Assembly (NCBI GenBank): GCA_033439795.1
Contig: JAUTDP010000003.1
Coordinates: forward strand, 3,410,001 to 3,474,000
Length of the DNA stretch: 64,000 bases
Origin: Sordaria brevicollis
Taxonomy: Eukaryota > Ascomycota > Sordariomycetes > Sordariales > Sordariaceae
Direction: 5' to 3'
In this document: in pieces, positions 1-12,725 of the stretch
How positions within the stretch are numbered: position 1 is the stretch's first letter
How the letters are laid out: each line of letters starts with the position of its first letter
Translations under genes and position numbers: made by a program
The notes under the pieces: model-generated
The model's input: only the letters and a program-made list of their open reading frames with translations
Told to the model about the DNA's origin: nothing
The model's database searches: none

Positions 1-3000
1 ATATTTTTAAATTCTATCCCTTTTATAAATTTATTTTATACTTATAATTAATAAAGAACGGTATAACTTTGGTTATTTCTATTTTTAAATTATTATAGGA
101 TATTTAAATTATAGGTAATAATTTTATTTAATTATCCTATTCGTAATTAACGTAAATTCGAAAATATATTTTTAAAATTTAATTTATTCGTTCTATTTAC
201 CCGTTTATTTTTACGTAATACGTAGTAGATATTTTATTTTTTACGCTTAATTTATTAACGAAAATTTATTAGAATTATAATATAAATAACTTATCCTTAT
301 TCGTTACGAATTCTTTAAATTATTCGTAGTTCGATATAATATACCGGATAAAAATATAGGCGAATTATTTAATATTTATATCCTCCCGGAATAGTATAAA
401 GTAGGAGAATTTCGTAAATCGGTCAATTATAACCAATATATTATTATATTTAATATTTATAATTAGGTTTCGAAATATTAGGAATTTAATAATAAAATCT
501 ATAGTAAAGTATTATTAAAGTCCTTCGGATACTAATAGTAGTTTTAATAGCTTATAAGGTTTATAATAATTTACTTTAATTTTATAATAGATTTTATATT
601 CGTATAGGACTTTTATAACGATATTTCGTATTCTAATAAATTTAAACGTTTATTAAATTTTTACTAAGGTTTTTATAATACCTATATAACTTCCTTCTTC
701 CAATAATTTATAAATATTTCGTATTAATTCCTTCTAAAATTAGGGGGGTATTTATATTTTATTATTATATATCTATAATTCGATGGAAGTAATTAAATGC
801 TTTTTAATTTCCTCGTTATTAATTATATATTATCCGTCGACGATATGTTAAATTTAATCGTCGAATTCGGTAGATATAGTATAAACCTTTAAATTTTATT
901 CTAAATCGTTATTAAATTCTTAAATAATAGGTTTATAAAATAACGATTTATTTTTATTAATAGTAAATAGGGTAGCCGAATTAGTTTCCTTAATTTTGAA
1001 ATTTTCCTATTTACTTAGGGCATTAGCTTTTACGTTTTCTAAACTTTTATAGTAATAGATTACGAAATTAAATTATACGAAGAATTTTAATTATCGTATT
1101 TAATATTAATTTAATTCCTTAATCGACGTAAAGTATATTAAGTTTTTATAGTCTAAATAGACTTTAATTAATTTAATTATTTTATTAAATTATAGTCGCT
1201 ATTCCTTAAATACCTAAATAATAAATATAAATTCTTTATTATAAATAGGGTAATTAAGTTCGGGTCTTTTAAAAATTTTCGAAAAGAATACAATAGGGTA
1301 TAAATAATTTTAATTATTTTTCTATTTTAATTATTTATTTATAACCTAATTTAATATATTAATTTCGATTTCGAATTTTTTAATAGGATTAAATAATATT
1401 AAAATTAGGTCGTCGAGAATTATCCGTTTAAAAATATTAAAGGCGTTATTATATTCCTTTATTTATTTATATTCGACGTCCTTTTTTATTAAATTGTTAA
1501 GTAATTTAACGATATTTCCAAACCCTTTAATAAATCGTCGGTAGAAATTAACGAATCCGAGGAATCTACGTACGCCTATTATAGTAATTAGTATTAATTA
1601 ATTAGTAATATCTTTAATCTTCGCTAAATTTATTCGAATTTGGCCCGGCGAAATGCGGTATTTTAAAAAATTTATTTATTCCTTATAAAATTCGCTTTTC
1701 TTAGGGTTAACGGATAGGCCGGCTTTTTTTAATATAATTAAGACTTTATATACGTATTTTTAATATTCTTCTTCGTTTTTGGAAAAGATAATAATATTAT
1801 TTATATAAGCTATTACGAATTTTCTTACGAATTATTTAAATACGGCGTCGATTTTAATTTAGAACGATACTAGTATATTTGTAAAACTTTATAATATTAT
1901 TCGATATTTATAATATCCTAATAATATTCTAAATATTATTTTAATTTCCTCTCCCTTTTTTATACGAATTTAGGAAAATATTGAAGTAAAATCGAATTTA
2001 GAAAATATTTTTACTTTACTAAGTTGGTCTCTTATATTTTAAATTAATAGTAATAGATAACGATTTTTAACCGTATTATTATTAAAATACCGGTAATTGA
2101 TAATAAAACGAAGTTTTCTATCTTTTTTAAATACGAATAGAATTAATAAGCCTTATAATAATTATAATTCTCTAATATACCTAAATTTAAATCTTTCGTC
2201 GATATATTCCTTAAGCGCCTTTATTTAAATAATATTTAATTAATAGATCTTTTAGTAATTAGGTTTAGCGCCTTCTTTTAAAAGTATTTTATAATCCTAT
2301 AAACCGTATACTAATAATATATATTCAAAAGACGTTTTAAATATTTTATATCCTCGATATTAAATAGGGATATTTTTAAATCTATTATTATTATCGGGCT
2401 TCTTAGGAAGTAGTTCTAGTAGAAGCACCTCTTTTAAATAAATATTAATAAATATAATTATCCTCAATAATTCTAATAGTAGCGTAGTTTTATATAACGA
2501 AGGATACTAACCCTTTCTATTAATAATTAAAATTTCTTTGATTATTAATTTAGCGGGTACTTTAAATCGTCGTTTAATAATCCCGTTAGTCTAATTAATA
2601 TCCGGATTATACTTTTTAAACTAAAGTCTTCTTAATATAGCGTTATATTTACTAATTGGCGTAATATCGAAGACGATTTTTTATATATCGCCGTTGATAA
2701 TAATTTTTATAAATATTATTTCTTTAAATACCTATCCCTATTCGTAATTCAAATTCTTCCCTTTAAATATATATATTCGGTAAAGTCTTTTTTTATAAAT
2801 TTAGGGAATCTTCTAATTATTTACCGTCTATAGGGTAATAAAATTAATTAACGATCCGGAATTAATTATAACCGTTATTAATCCTTTAAACGGCTCTATC
2901 TAATTTATTTAAATTTAGTAAATCGAATTAATATTGTAATTTATTTCGAAGACCTATATTAATACAATTACTTATAATCCTTTTACGAAGAGTTAATATT

Positions 3001-5626
3001 ATTTCCCTATTTTCTACGGCTACTACGGCATTTCTTTTAAATTTTACTATAAACCGTACTAATATTTAAAGACGATATTACTATAATTTCCTTTTCCTAA
3101 AATTTACCGTGAAGATATTCCCTTTCTTTATATAAAATTTAACGAACGTACTATTATTTAATTTTATTAATTATATAAACGATATAATCGATTTTAATAT
3201 ATTCTTAATACTAAATATAAGGGTTATTAAAGTATTTTCGTTTATTATAGCCCTTTTTAAATAATAATTTTAATAATTTACTACCGCCCTTATAATCCTT
3301 CGACGGTCCGGCTTCCTATATAGATATAAAATTTTTATAGTAAACGCTTCGGACTACTACTAGTATATTATTTTCCTAAATACGTTAAGGAAAATAATCG
3401 TATTTTATTTTATATAATAAGTATTAGGGGTATACGTTATATAAATAATATATTTATATAATTTGCTTATAAGCCGGGTAATTAAAGTGAATTTAAAGGT
3501 AATTATTCGCCTATAATTCCTATAATTAATTATATACGACGTAAATATTTACTTCGAAGGTAATTATTTTAATAAATTATAATATAAGTTTAAGGGAGTA
3601 AATCCCTAAGTAGGATTCTTCTTTAATAAAATTAGCGTAATACTCTATATTTAATTATTTATTATATTTATTATTAAAATTAAATATAGCCTATTTATAT
3701 TTTTAACGATACTTTCTTTTAAATCCCTATAGAGCGGATTAGAAGAAGGTAAGTAATTCTTCGGGTATTTTACGTAAATTACTAAAAGCGTCCTTATAAA
3801 ATCGGTAATTTTATCGATAAAAATAATATTTATAATAATTATATACTTTCTATTATCCTTAGCGTTTAATTTCTTTAATATAATATTCTTTAATTAAAGC
3901 CTAAAATCTTTCGAATTCCCCTTAGAATTATTCTTTATAATCGATCTAATTATTAATATCGGTATTAAAAATTAATACTATTATATTAAATACATTAGTA
4001 TAAATATTATATTCTTTATTTAAAATAATCGTAAATAGCCATTTATCGTATATATCGAAATCGCGTATATTTTATAATGAAAATAGTATAAAGTAACTAT
4101 AGGGTCGAAGGGCGGTATTTTCTTTAAATTCGTAAGTATAAATATTATTACCGTAAATATAATCCTCGTTATTACTTTCGTTATTAAATTTATATTAATA
4201 TTATTCGTATAAATTGTATTCTTCGATAAGTATATAATCGTCGGTTAATTTATTTTTATAATCGATTATATAAATATATTAAAATTCTTCGTTATTAATA
4301 AAAAAGGCTAAGGCGTTAGTAAAGTCGTAATCGATTTCGATATTATTAATTTCTTTACTTTCATTTTTATCCTTATTAACCGAATTAATAAAATAAGTTA
4401 AGATTAACTTCCATTTACCTAGGCGCTTATTCCTTCTATTACAGTAATCCCTAATAAAATATCCCGGTTTATTGCATTTAAAATACTTCTTATCCTTATT
4501 AAAACCGTTATTTTTATATTATTTATCGACTATATTAACGTTTATAGGGCCCGGGTAAGTACCGTACGCGGTATTATACGTTTTAGGATTATTATTATTA
4601 TTTCGATAATAATAGTAGCCAATATTAATTTTAAAACGGTTATCTCTATATCCCTTTTCGTATTTACGTTCGAATAATCGATTATTAATAATAACCGCGT
4701 CGTTAATATATTCGTTAAGGTTTTTAAATTTACGATTAATTTTAATAAATTTATCCTTAATATCGCTTTTAAATTTATAATAAAATTAATATTTAAATCC
4801 TTTTTTATTCTAATTAATATAGAAAGCGAATTATTTAAATTCGGTAACGTAAGCGGAAGTGGATTTAATTTAACGGAATTCGTTAAATTTAATTTCGGTT
4901 TAATAGACTTTATCGACTAATCCGAAGACTTAATCGATAATAATTTCGAAATATACGAAATCGGTAAAGATTTAAACGGTTTTTCGATATATATCGGTGG
5001 AAACGTTATTAAAGAAATTAATTTAAATAAATTAAAATTATTCGAAAATTTTATTAATAAAGAAGGATATAACGTAAAGGATTTATTAAATAAAGTCGGT
5101 AATTTTAAAGACTTATAAATTAGAACGAACCTAGGTTAAAAAGCTTTAAAAATCCTTACGTTTAATATTATCGAATTTGGAGGGAGGGTTAAATTTAATC
5201 TTCGCGCGTAGGGTAATAGCAGTAATCGCCTATCCTACCTCAAAATCGGTATAGATAAAATTAATAATAACGAACTTCGAATTAAATTTATTAATAATTT
5301 CGCGAAACTCAGCCGAAATAGTAGCCTCGGTAATTATAAGGATATTATTAATACCTTTATTATAATAGCGAAGTTTAATAGCGCTAACTTTATAATTATT
5401 ATTATCTTTAATACTAATTATAAATTTAGCGCCGGTATTAGGGCTTTTAATAGCGGTATCCGGGAGACTAATTCTAGCGGATCCTCCAGCGGGATGTCTA
5501 ATAGGATTTCCAAATATAATAATAGTATTGGATTAACGGTAGATTAAAGAAACTTGAAAGATTTAGAAACTTAGGTGCAATAGCAAATCCCAAAATACTA
5601 ATGTACAAATTAATAAGCAAACAACG
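1..5626 (-). mobile_element. RIP-degraded Ty3/Gypsy-type LTR retrotransposon body, left-truncated by window
   Basis: Extremely AT-rich DNA almost lacking CA and TG but keeping CG, as RIP leaves it. Minus-strand reading shows decayed retroelement parts. A gag CCHC zinc-knuckle relic lies near 4440-4490, where three of the four metal ligands now read Tyr (TGT/CAT to TAT-type changes). A reverse-transcriptase active-site relic (AYINN-like, from a YIDD-type box) lies near 1785-1815. The gag to RT order, with the remaining sequence running off the left edge where RNase H and integrase would lie, fits Ty3/Gypsy. No frame is open. The 5' LTR is the adjacent block at 5627-5875; the 3' LTR is outside the window. 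Confidence 0.8.
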
Positions 5627-5875
5627 TGTAACGAACCGTTACAAGCACAAGAGTATATCGCTGGGAATAGATAGAACAACGGTAGTAGTAGCTAAAAGGT
5701 ACTAATTAATTATAGAAGCTATTGCTTGCTGAAGAGCCCAGTATTCAGGAAGCCCGGGGAGGCTTCCTTATATACTGGTCTTTCGATACGCGGCCGCCGC
5801 GCCGCTCTAGCGGCGCCGCTTTGCGGCCTACTTCTGATTGGCTATGGGACTATGCTATATAATTGGATCGTAACA
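5627..5875 (-). repeat. 5' LTR of the left-hand retroelement, barely RIP-mutated
   Basis: A 249-bp block. On the minus strand it begins TGTTACGATCC and ends TTCGTTACA, the TG...CA ends of an LTR. It contains a TATA-like tatataagga (about 5768-5778, minus) and a GC-rich patch with a NotI-like site around 5800. Composition is normal although the attached body (1-5560) is saturated with RIP-type changes. The LTR ends about 195 bp upstream of the HET gene at 6072, so it could act as promoter or have removed that gene's original 5' part. The second LTR and target duplication are outside the window. Confidence 0.65.
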
Positions 5876-6071
5876 TCTTTATAGGATAACGGACAGGCAG
5901 GGCATGAAGAGGATGAAGCTTTTGCGTTCTGTGACCAGCTGTTGAGATCGATACCGGTTACAAGGGAAACGTCCAATGGTCTTGGGCGAGTTTCGATCTG
6001 GAAGCGGAAAGGTATTCCCCTTGGTCTTTTTTTTTTTGGGCGGTGGTGTTGACCTTTGAAACGGAGGATTG

Positions 6072-8075
6072 ATGCTAACGGAAGTCTTGCTAGACACCGA
6101 CATACTCTACCCACAGTTGGTGAGCAATCACGCAGAGGAATGTCTTCCTTTCTCGACTGGCTCAACAGATGCCCTCAAACCGGCCAAAGTATGGCTACAG
6201 GACTGCCTTCAATACCATCAAGATTGCCACCCCGATGACTTCAGTCCCGGGTCAGAACGACTCCCAACTCGCCTTGTCGATATTGGGGATGTCCAGGGCC
6301 ACATAACCCCGCGACTGGTCATCACACCCAATTCAGCTACTTTAGCCAATACGCCCTACCTGACACTCAGCCACTCCTGGGCCATCACGGCTGTTCACAA
6401 CATCAAGTTGTCCGTTTCGAATCTCACGACACTCCAGGAAGTCATCCCTTGGGATGGCCTTTCACAGACGTTCAAGGACGCATTGAAGATAGCCCAGAGC
6501 TTGGGATACCGGTACATCTGGATTGACTCTCTATGCATCATCCAAGATTCCCGCGAGGACTGGGAGAGAGAGGCCCTGACCATGAGTACTGTCTACGGTC
6601 ATTCGATTTGCAATCTTGCCGCTTTGGACATTGACGGAGTCGACCAGTGTTTTGCGGAAAGAAATCCCTTGGAGTTTGTCCCATGCCGGATAAGCAAGCC
6701 CAATGCACAAAGTACCATATACGCAGCCACTCGAGACAAAGGTTTACGTCGCTTTCCGGAACCAGGGCGAATTCCTCTTCTCGACCGCGGCTGGGTGTTC
6801 CAAGAACGCATGCTCCCACCGAGACTATTACATTTTGGTGGTGAACAAGTCTACTGGGAGTGTCGGCACCACGCAATATCCGAAGCGCATCCCATCAAGA
6901 AGAATTTTGTGCTGGATGAAAAGTCATACACATCCTTGGCAAAGCACCAGCGTTTCATCAAGCTCGTTGGAGGCGCAGAAGAAAACAAGAATAACGGTGC
7001 TAATTTGCCTTCTGATTCGAGTTCCGACACTGGAACACTTCCATCTGTTACGGAAAGTGACTGGTGGGACTCGGAGGACGAGTACCTTTGGACATTTGGT
7101 CCTTTCACTCCTCGAGGGAAGTTGCGGGCACTCTGCGACACCACAACTGAGCCAAAGGCCCGCAATGACTTAGACTTCACGCCAACCTCCGGCCAAGTTA
7201 CCACCATGGATCCAACGTTGCTCAAGCTCCTCCAACACTGGCAAGAAATTCTCACCAACTACACTATCACATCCCTCACTTGCTCCTCCGATCGACTCAT
7301 TGCCTTGGCTGGCGTCGTCCAGACCATCAAATTCCAAACTGGCCTCACCTACCTCCCAATCTCAGGTACCTGGAAGGAGTTCTGGCCGCTGGATCTCCTC
7401 TGGAATTTCCGGCAGGTTCTAGCGCTGCGTTTTCCCTCCGACACTGGCGCGCCTTCGTGGTCATGGGCGGCTACAGAAGGAGCCAAGGAATTCTAAGTCG
7501 GTTCAACGATCGACTGGAGGGACCTGGCGAAATACAATCTTGAGTATGTGGCACAGGCTACTGGATATAGAGAAAATGAGATACAAAACCAAGGACAGGA
7601 AAACAGGCCAGGTACGATAGCATCAGAGCCCAATAACAAGAATACGAGAACGGTCATCATCATCAAAGGCTTCGTCAAAGATGCTGTAGTCTGGGGTCCG
7701 TACCCGGGGTGGGGCGAGTACCGGGTCAAGCCGAAAGGCAAGAGTGAGGTAGTGGTTGTTCGTTGGGATGAAAACCCTGCCGAGGGGAGTCTTGACGGGG
7801 TGGACCAAGATGATGAGGAGTTCTATGGGCCAAAGGAATGCGGCGCCCTCAAGCTCTTGCTTTTGATTCGGTGGAGCAAGAAAGCTGGACGGCGTGTCAC
7901 GACGATGGGATTGATCCTCAAGCGAGTTCAGGAGTCTAAACAGGAAGAGGAACAGACGACCCCATTGCTGTACAGGCGCGTGGGAATGTTTTATCCACAT
8001 GGATATCCGAATCACGATCCCGATGAGAATCTGTTTGACGGGAATGAAGGAGAGGAAGTGGTTCGTATTTGCTGA
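6072..8075 (+). pseudogene. HET-domain protein (HET1), interrupted by one in-frame stop
   Basis: HET-domain proteins execute cell death during heterokaryon incompatibility and fungal innate immunity. Seen here: YLTLSHSWA (about residues 96-104), YIWIDSLCIIQD (148-159), a GWVFQERMLPPR segment (about 240-251) and VYWEC; these are the three standard HET blocks. The ATG at 6072 gives 474 residues to a TAA at 7494-7496. The same frame then stays open for 192 more codons to 8075, and that tail (GSTIDWRDLAKYN..., ending near LYRRVGMFYPHGYP) reads like a normal HET C-terminus. CAA to TAA, a RIP-type change, would explain the stop. The N-terminus lacks the cysteine-containing region of the other HET genes here, so it may be truncated by the LTR insertion upstream. 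It could still make a 474-aa truncated protein. Confidence 0.85.
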
Positions 8076-8471
8076 CCGGTCTCTTGTACGTATGTATTGC
8101 AATCGAATGTTTGTGAGGCATCATGCCTCGTATGTTCTCGATTTTTATCTTATCTTTGTTCCGCTTGGATTCGTGCCTTCCATTTCACCCCGCTTCGGTT
8201 TGCTTCTTTCACCCGCGTTTGCCAAATTTCTTGGAGGGGCTGCTCTTTTTTTACCTCCTTACCTTCCACTTATCACGTTTACACGCTCGTTTTCTCTCCT
8301 CGTCACTCGGCCTTCCGGTCTTCGCCATCTTGTGCTATTCTTTTTTCTCGCTAGACCCGAGAGGCTGTATTAGAGTCGCAAACAAGGCCTACAAAGGTAC
8401 CTCGAGGTTATCCAGGTTTTTTGGAGTGCGTTCCATAAAGCTAATTGTCTTGCAGCTGCTCATTTTTCAAC
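8076..8471. promoter_or_regulatory. 5' region and leader intron of LPxEIR gene A1
   Basis: A pyrimidine-rich stretch (8110-8350) without a convincing gene. A probable 5'-UTR intron runs 8397-8455: donor GTACCT after acaaag, branch-like gctaat, acceptor ttgcag, 16 nt before the ATG at 8472. The longer open frame beginning at 8445 reads through this intron and is rejected as the start. Confidence 0.5.
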
Positions 8472-9305
8472 ATGGCCTCAGAAGCCAAACCTCCCATCTT
8501 GGCTGCCCCGCTCGAAATTCGACATGCCATATATCGCTACACATGGACAATTACTCGCGAAGAAGTGTTGAAGACTCCCCCGACTCAGCTCCTTTGGGTC
8601 TATGAAATGGCTATTTTCAAGCTGAAGGCCAAACGCCTTTATAAGTTAACATCCATCTGCAAGCAAATGAGCTACGAGGTCCTTTCAGAGTATTTTCACC
8701 GACGCCAAATTTGGATCAGGACATGGAACTTGGCGGGGGCGAGCGAGGATTTACTTTGCCCAATGAACTACATACAGTCCTCTTCTCTCTTCACGTCCTA
8801 TACTCAGCACGTCTCGTTTGCCATGTCTGGAAGTTCACGCGACCGTTTCAATAGTTTTGACTGGCTGTTGCAACTCAAGCAGCTCAAAACCTTGGAACTG
8901 GTGATCAATGACTTGGGTTTATGGACAAAAAATATTGACCAGGACGGTATCAAGTCAATCATTACCAAGTATTTCGGTCCCGACTTAGTACAGAAGCTGG
9001 CAGCATTTCGCAATTTGGAGAAGCTTGTTATCAGATTCGGGCTTGGAGGGGATCGTTATACCAAGATGGCGGAGGGCACGACTGAGTTCCAGAGGATCAA
9101 AGACATCCTTTCGCAGACAGTACGGGAGGACCTCAGGCAGGTATGTGGTTTTCCCACTAGTACTAGATTTCTACCCAAATATTCCTTTGGAGAAAAAACG
9201 TGCGCTAACTGACAACCCTGCGCTTACAATAATGGTTAGCCCGAAATGCAGCCAACCTACAAGTTTGAGCAGAATGTTGGTGCCTTTCGAAGTCCCTATC
9301 TGTGA
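8472..9305 (+). CDS. LPxEIR-family (2EXR/F-box-like) protein A1
   Basis: Two exons, 8472-9140 and 9240-9305 (intron GTATGT...GCTAAC...TTAG, phase 0), 244 aa. Start chosen at MASEAKPPIL, aligned with the paralogues. Order: APLEIRHAIYRYTW motif (residues 14-27); a helical conserved block ICKQMSYEVLSEYF; SLFTSYTQHVSF; a leucine-rich LKQLKTLELVI; IKDILSQTVREDLRQ; then a short tail in the last exon. The opening motif is the one found in fungal 2EXR and F-box-like proteins, often substrate adaptors of ubiquitin ligases; that role here is inference. First member of subfamily A and apparently intact. The 3' flank (9533-9597) is duplicated after A2, showing the duplication unit extends beyond the gene. 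Confidence 0.85.
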
Positions 9306-10306
9306 ACCTTGACCTTTCAAGACTTGTCTTAACGGTCATGGTTGTCTTGATGGTTCTAGTGGCTCAGTGATGGACACATATGGTCTTTCGTCGTTATATC
9401 ATCAAAGATATAGGTACCTTGGGTTTCTCGTAGCGTTTTACGATGGCGTCGGGAAAAAACCACGGAGTGAAAAGAAACGTTGAAATGGCTGGAAACAAGG
9501 CGTCGTCCTCAAGGGGCCTACCGTGGCTAAATGGCAAGACAGATCATTAGGTAGCCACCAGTTACGCTCGCTAGCTATCTCCTGAAAACTGATTGATTAT
9601 TTTTTCCCCGTCCCGTTTCCCCATTTTGAAGCCTCAACTCCCTCTTTTGATGGGCGATGTACGCTCAACGAAGCATCGCCATTGACAGCACCAGGCTGAG
9701 TGAGTCGAACTAAGAAGGAGAACGATTCTCCTCGCGAATTATGAACAAGTCGTACCACCTGCAGTATATATGTACTTCCTCATCATCTCTTCCAGTTCGT
9801 GTGAACCTCGTCAAGTCCGGCCCAGCCACTCCTTCCCAGTTCTGTTTGAAGGTCGGGAGTTTGTAAAACACTCCGCGTCACAGGGGCATGTTCTGGGCTT
9901 CTCATCCGAACCTTAATCGGATCAGGCTAGAAATCCGTTACATTCACTTCACTTTGCTTCGGACTTTTCCTTTCGCCTGCCGTCTGCTCAGGTATTTCTA
10001 GGGGAAGGGTGGGTGGGGGGAGCTGCTCTTTTTCGTATCTCTCACCCATCTGTTACCGCTGGGTAACACGCCCCATTGTTTATCTCTGGCCTCCACCTAC
10101 CTCATTCTTTTCCCACCTTTTCGGTAATTCCCTCTTTCAAGTGGGTTCACAAGGCGTTTTGAAATCGCTCTTAAAACTCTGTGATGGTCGGTTCCGCCAT
10201 GCGTGACTCCGCGATAGGAGACTTTGCAATGGATGGCTCAGCGATGGTAGGCTCCGTGATTATCCAGCGCCTTTCCAGATGGCTAACTTAAACGTAGCTA
10301 CCCGGA
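9306..10306. other. Intergenic, partly duplicated flank between A1 and A2
   Basis: No supported gene. The segment 9533-9597 (ggcaagac...ctagctatctc...gattga) recurs in diverged form at 11416-11478 downstream of A2, marking a segmental duplication. A possible A2 leader intron lies at 10247-10297 (GTAGGC...GCTAAC...GTAG), ten bases or so before the A2 start. The remainder shows C/T-rich promoter-like DNA only. Confidence 0.5.
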
Positions 10307-11197
10307 ATGTCATCACAAACCGAATTTCGGGCTGCCATCCTTACTATACCCCTCGAGATCCGACGCGAGATATACAGCTACGCATGGACAGTTCATGAAA
10401 GGGTGTGGTGGGAGATTTCATGCGTACCGAACCTATATGAAAAGGAACAATATTTGTTCAAGTCGCTCCGCCTACAGTTGCTTAGGCTGGCATCTATCTG
10501 CCAGCAAATGAGATGCGAGGTCCTGTCGGAGTTTTTCTACAAAACTCAGATTCGTGTCCGGACACATCGCTTCTTCTTCTCGAGTTCAGTTACCAAACGC
10601 ATACGAGACTCGGCTTTCTTCACCTCCCATACTCGGCACGTCGGGCTTGTCATCGATGCACGGGGAGGCAACCAGATCATCGAAAGTCTTCCCTGGCTGT
10701 TTCGGCTTAAACATCTCAAGACCCTTGATCTGTTGATCACCCTTGACTGGTGGTACAATGAATATTGTAGGTCAGAGGACATCACAAAAATCATCAACAG
10801 AATTTTTGGCCCCGCTGAACTCGAGAAATTGGCAACCCTGCGCGACATGGACCTCGAGAGGGTAACTATCAGATTTGTCGGCCCCGACGACCACAATGGG
10901 AAGCCCAATACCGACGTTGCGGAGGGCACGACTGCGTTCCAAAAAGTGAAAGACGTGCTTTCGCAAACCATACGGGAGGACCTCAGGCAGGTATGTTATA
11001 TGGTACTCCCTTCTTGGGGGTTATTTCTTTATCCCAATGTATTCTACGTACGCCCATGTGTAGAGAGATGAAAAGCCATAACTGACCCCATGCTTCTGAT
11101 CAACTTTTAGTCTCGGCGGCAACCGGCTCACAGAATTGAAAACCACATCGGCGTTCTTCCATTCGATGACATGTGGGAAGCCTCTGACTCGGATTGA
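10307..11197 (+). CDS. LPxEIR-family (2EXR/F-box-like) protein A2
   Basis: Exons 10307-10990 and 11111-11197 (phase-0 intron, GTATGT...TTTTAG), 256 aa. Visible blocks: IPLEIRREIYSYAW (about residues 13-26), ICQQMRCEVLSEFFYKTQ, SAFFTSHTRHVGLVI, LKHLKTLDLLI, VKDVLSQTIREDLRQ. Clearly the closest relative of A1, with the same intron position and the near-identical splice context cctcaggcag|gtatgt. The last exon (28 aa) is acidic at its end and shares little with the A1 tail, so the tail evolves faster than the body. Apparently intact. Function not established; F-box-like adaptor with leucine-rich repeats is the best structural guess. Confidence 0.85.
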
Positions 11198-11682
11198 TCT
11201 TGACATATCGAGATATTCGACGTTCATGGCCATCTCGCTTTTATGAGGTGGATTTTGGTAATACCTCGGTTCAGCCATGTTTCTTCAGGATGACACTCAG
11301 AATGTAGTTCCAACCTCCCATGAGCTTTTGCGCATTTGTGAGGGAAAGAGCATGGATTGAGGAAGATCTTTGACTTGGGTGAAGACTATATTGGGGAACC
11401 CTACCAACGTTAGACGGCAAGACAAATAGTCAGCCACCGCCAATTGCACTCGCTAGCTATCTCACGAGATCTGATTGAGTTCGTCTTCTCTGCCCATGCC
11501 ACCATTGATGCTCCAACGCTGTCTTTCAAAGGCTGATGAGAGTTGCAAACGACCGACAGAGGAGGGTGTCAAATCCTGTAAGACCTAGACCACTTGGATT
11601 GAAGGACGCCGATGTGCTGGTCAATCACAATTGTCGGTTGTTTCTCTGGCTAAACAATGTTGAAGTTCAATTTGGGATTGTG
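11198..11682. other. Intergenic, convergent 3' flanks of A2 and A3
   Basis: No gene seen. Contains 11416-11478, the diverged copy of the A1 3' flank (9533-9597). Confidence 0.5.
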
Positions 11683-12725
11683 TCAGTCAATGTCTTCGCC
11701 GCTTCGGTTTGGTAAAGATTGGAAGTGGGTAAGCTAAAAGGAAATAACAGAAGGAATCTTCCACGCCAGGCCCACAGGAGGGACAAAATGAGCCGGCATA
11801 ATGTATGTACGTACCTGTCTGAGGTCCTCCCTGACCGTGGCCTCCACGAGGGTCTCCTTGATCTTTTTAAACCCGGGCATTTCTTCCCAGATACTCCGCT
11901 GACGGAAACCTTCCCAGTGATCGTGTTCCCCCCAGCTGTACCATCCCAAGTGAAGAGTAATGGTAACCTTCTAGAGGCTGGCGTGAAGCAGTTTGCCGCC
12001 GCTACCGACAAGCCGCTTGAAATGAGGAGAGTGACCAAAATACCTTCCGAGCGCCGCTTCCACACTGCGGTTCACGTCCTTCCAATACAAGTCCACCGCC
12101 GAATCTGTGATCATGAGCTCGAGGGTCTTGAGCTGCTTCATCTCCGACAGCCAGTCCAAGGCGCTTTCCATCAGGTCATCCCGCTCCCCTTTAAACGACC
12201 AGTGAAGGCAGACATGTTGCGTATGGGTCGTAAAGAGAGGCGAGGACCGTAAGCGTTCCATTGCATACTCTATACCGTAGATGCCGAGATGGCGTTCGAT
12301 ATATGTGGGATTGAGCCGAAACCGGATGTACACCTGGGTGCGACTGAAGTACTCCGAAAGTACCTCGGCGCGAACCTGTTGACAGACCGCGGCCAGCGTG
12401 TGAAGTTGTCCCATTTGGAGCTTGAGGTAGTCGTCTGTCAAGCAGAACAGCGAGTTCCAGGCGATTTGCTCTCCTTCCGCCCTCAGAACTGGTGGTACTT
12501 TGATGTGCTCTTTAGGGTTGACGGGGATTGTCCAGGTGTGCCGGTATATCTCGTTCCGGATCTCGAGCGGGAAGGACAGAAGAGGAGGCGTTGGTTCCAC
12601 GGCTCTGGTTCTCGGAGGGATTGTGCAGACTGAAATATGTCGGAAATTGTTAGCGGCTTCGAGGATATTTGTGATAGGGAGGTAGGGAATATACCGAGCC
12701 TCGGTGGTTCCTTTTCCAGCCGCAT
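11683..12725 (-). pseudogene. LPxEIR-family protein A3 with an in-frame stop
   Basis: Minus-strand gene of three exons: 12725-12695, 12629-11815, 11733-11683. All splice sites are GT-AG, with branch-like gctaac in the first intron. The frame contains FPLEIRNEIYRHTW, VCQQVRAEVLSEYFSRTQ, SPLFTTHTQHVCLHW, MKQLKTLELMI, then a TAG at 11971-11973. Past it the same frame continues KVTITLHLGW...FKKIKETLVEATVREDLRQ and a 16-aa last exon. A1 and A4 have LEK where this copy has L-stop-K, so one base change (GAG or CAG to TAG) broke it. The truncated product would lack the C-terminal quarter. Unlike A1, A2 and A4 it is on the minus strand and has an extra 5' coding intron. Long frames on the opposite strand here are shadows. 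Confidence 0.8.

Noticed and set aside
5842..6165. Minus-strand open frames across the LTR/HET1 junction
   Set aside because: They overlap the LTR end and HET1 start in antisense and show no family features or splice support.
11719..12252. Plus-strand frames opposite LPxEIR A3
   Set aside because: Antisense shadows of a gene whose minus-strand frame matches its paralogues.
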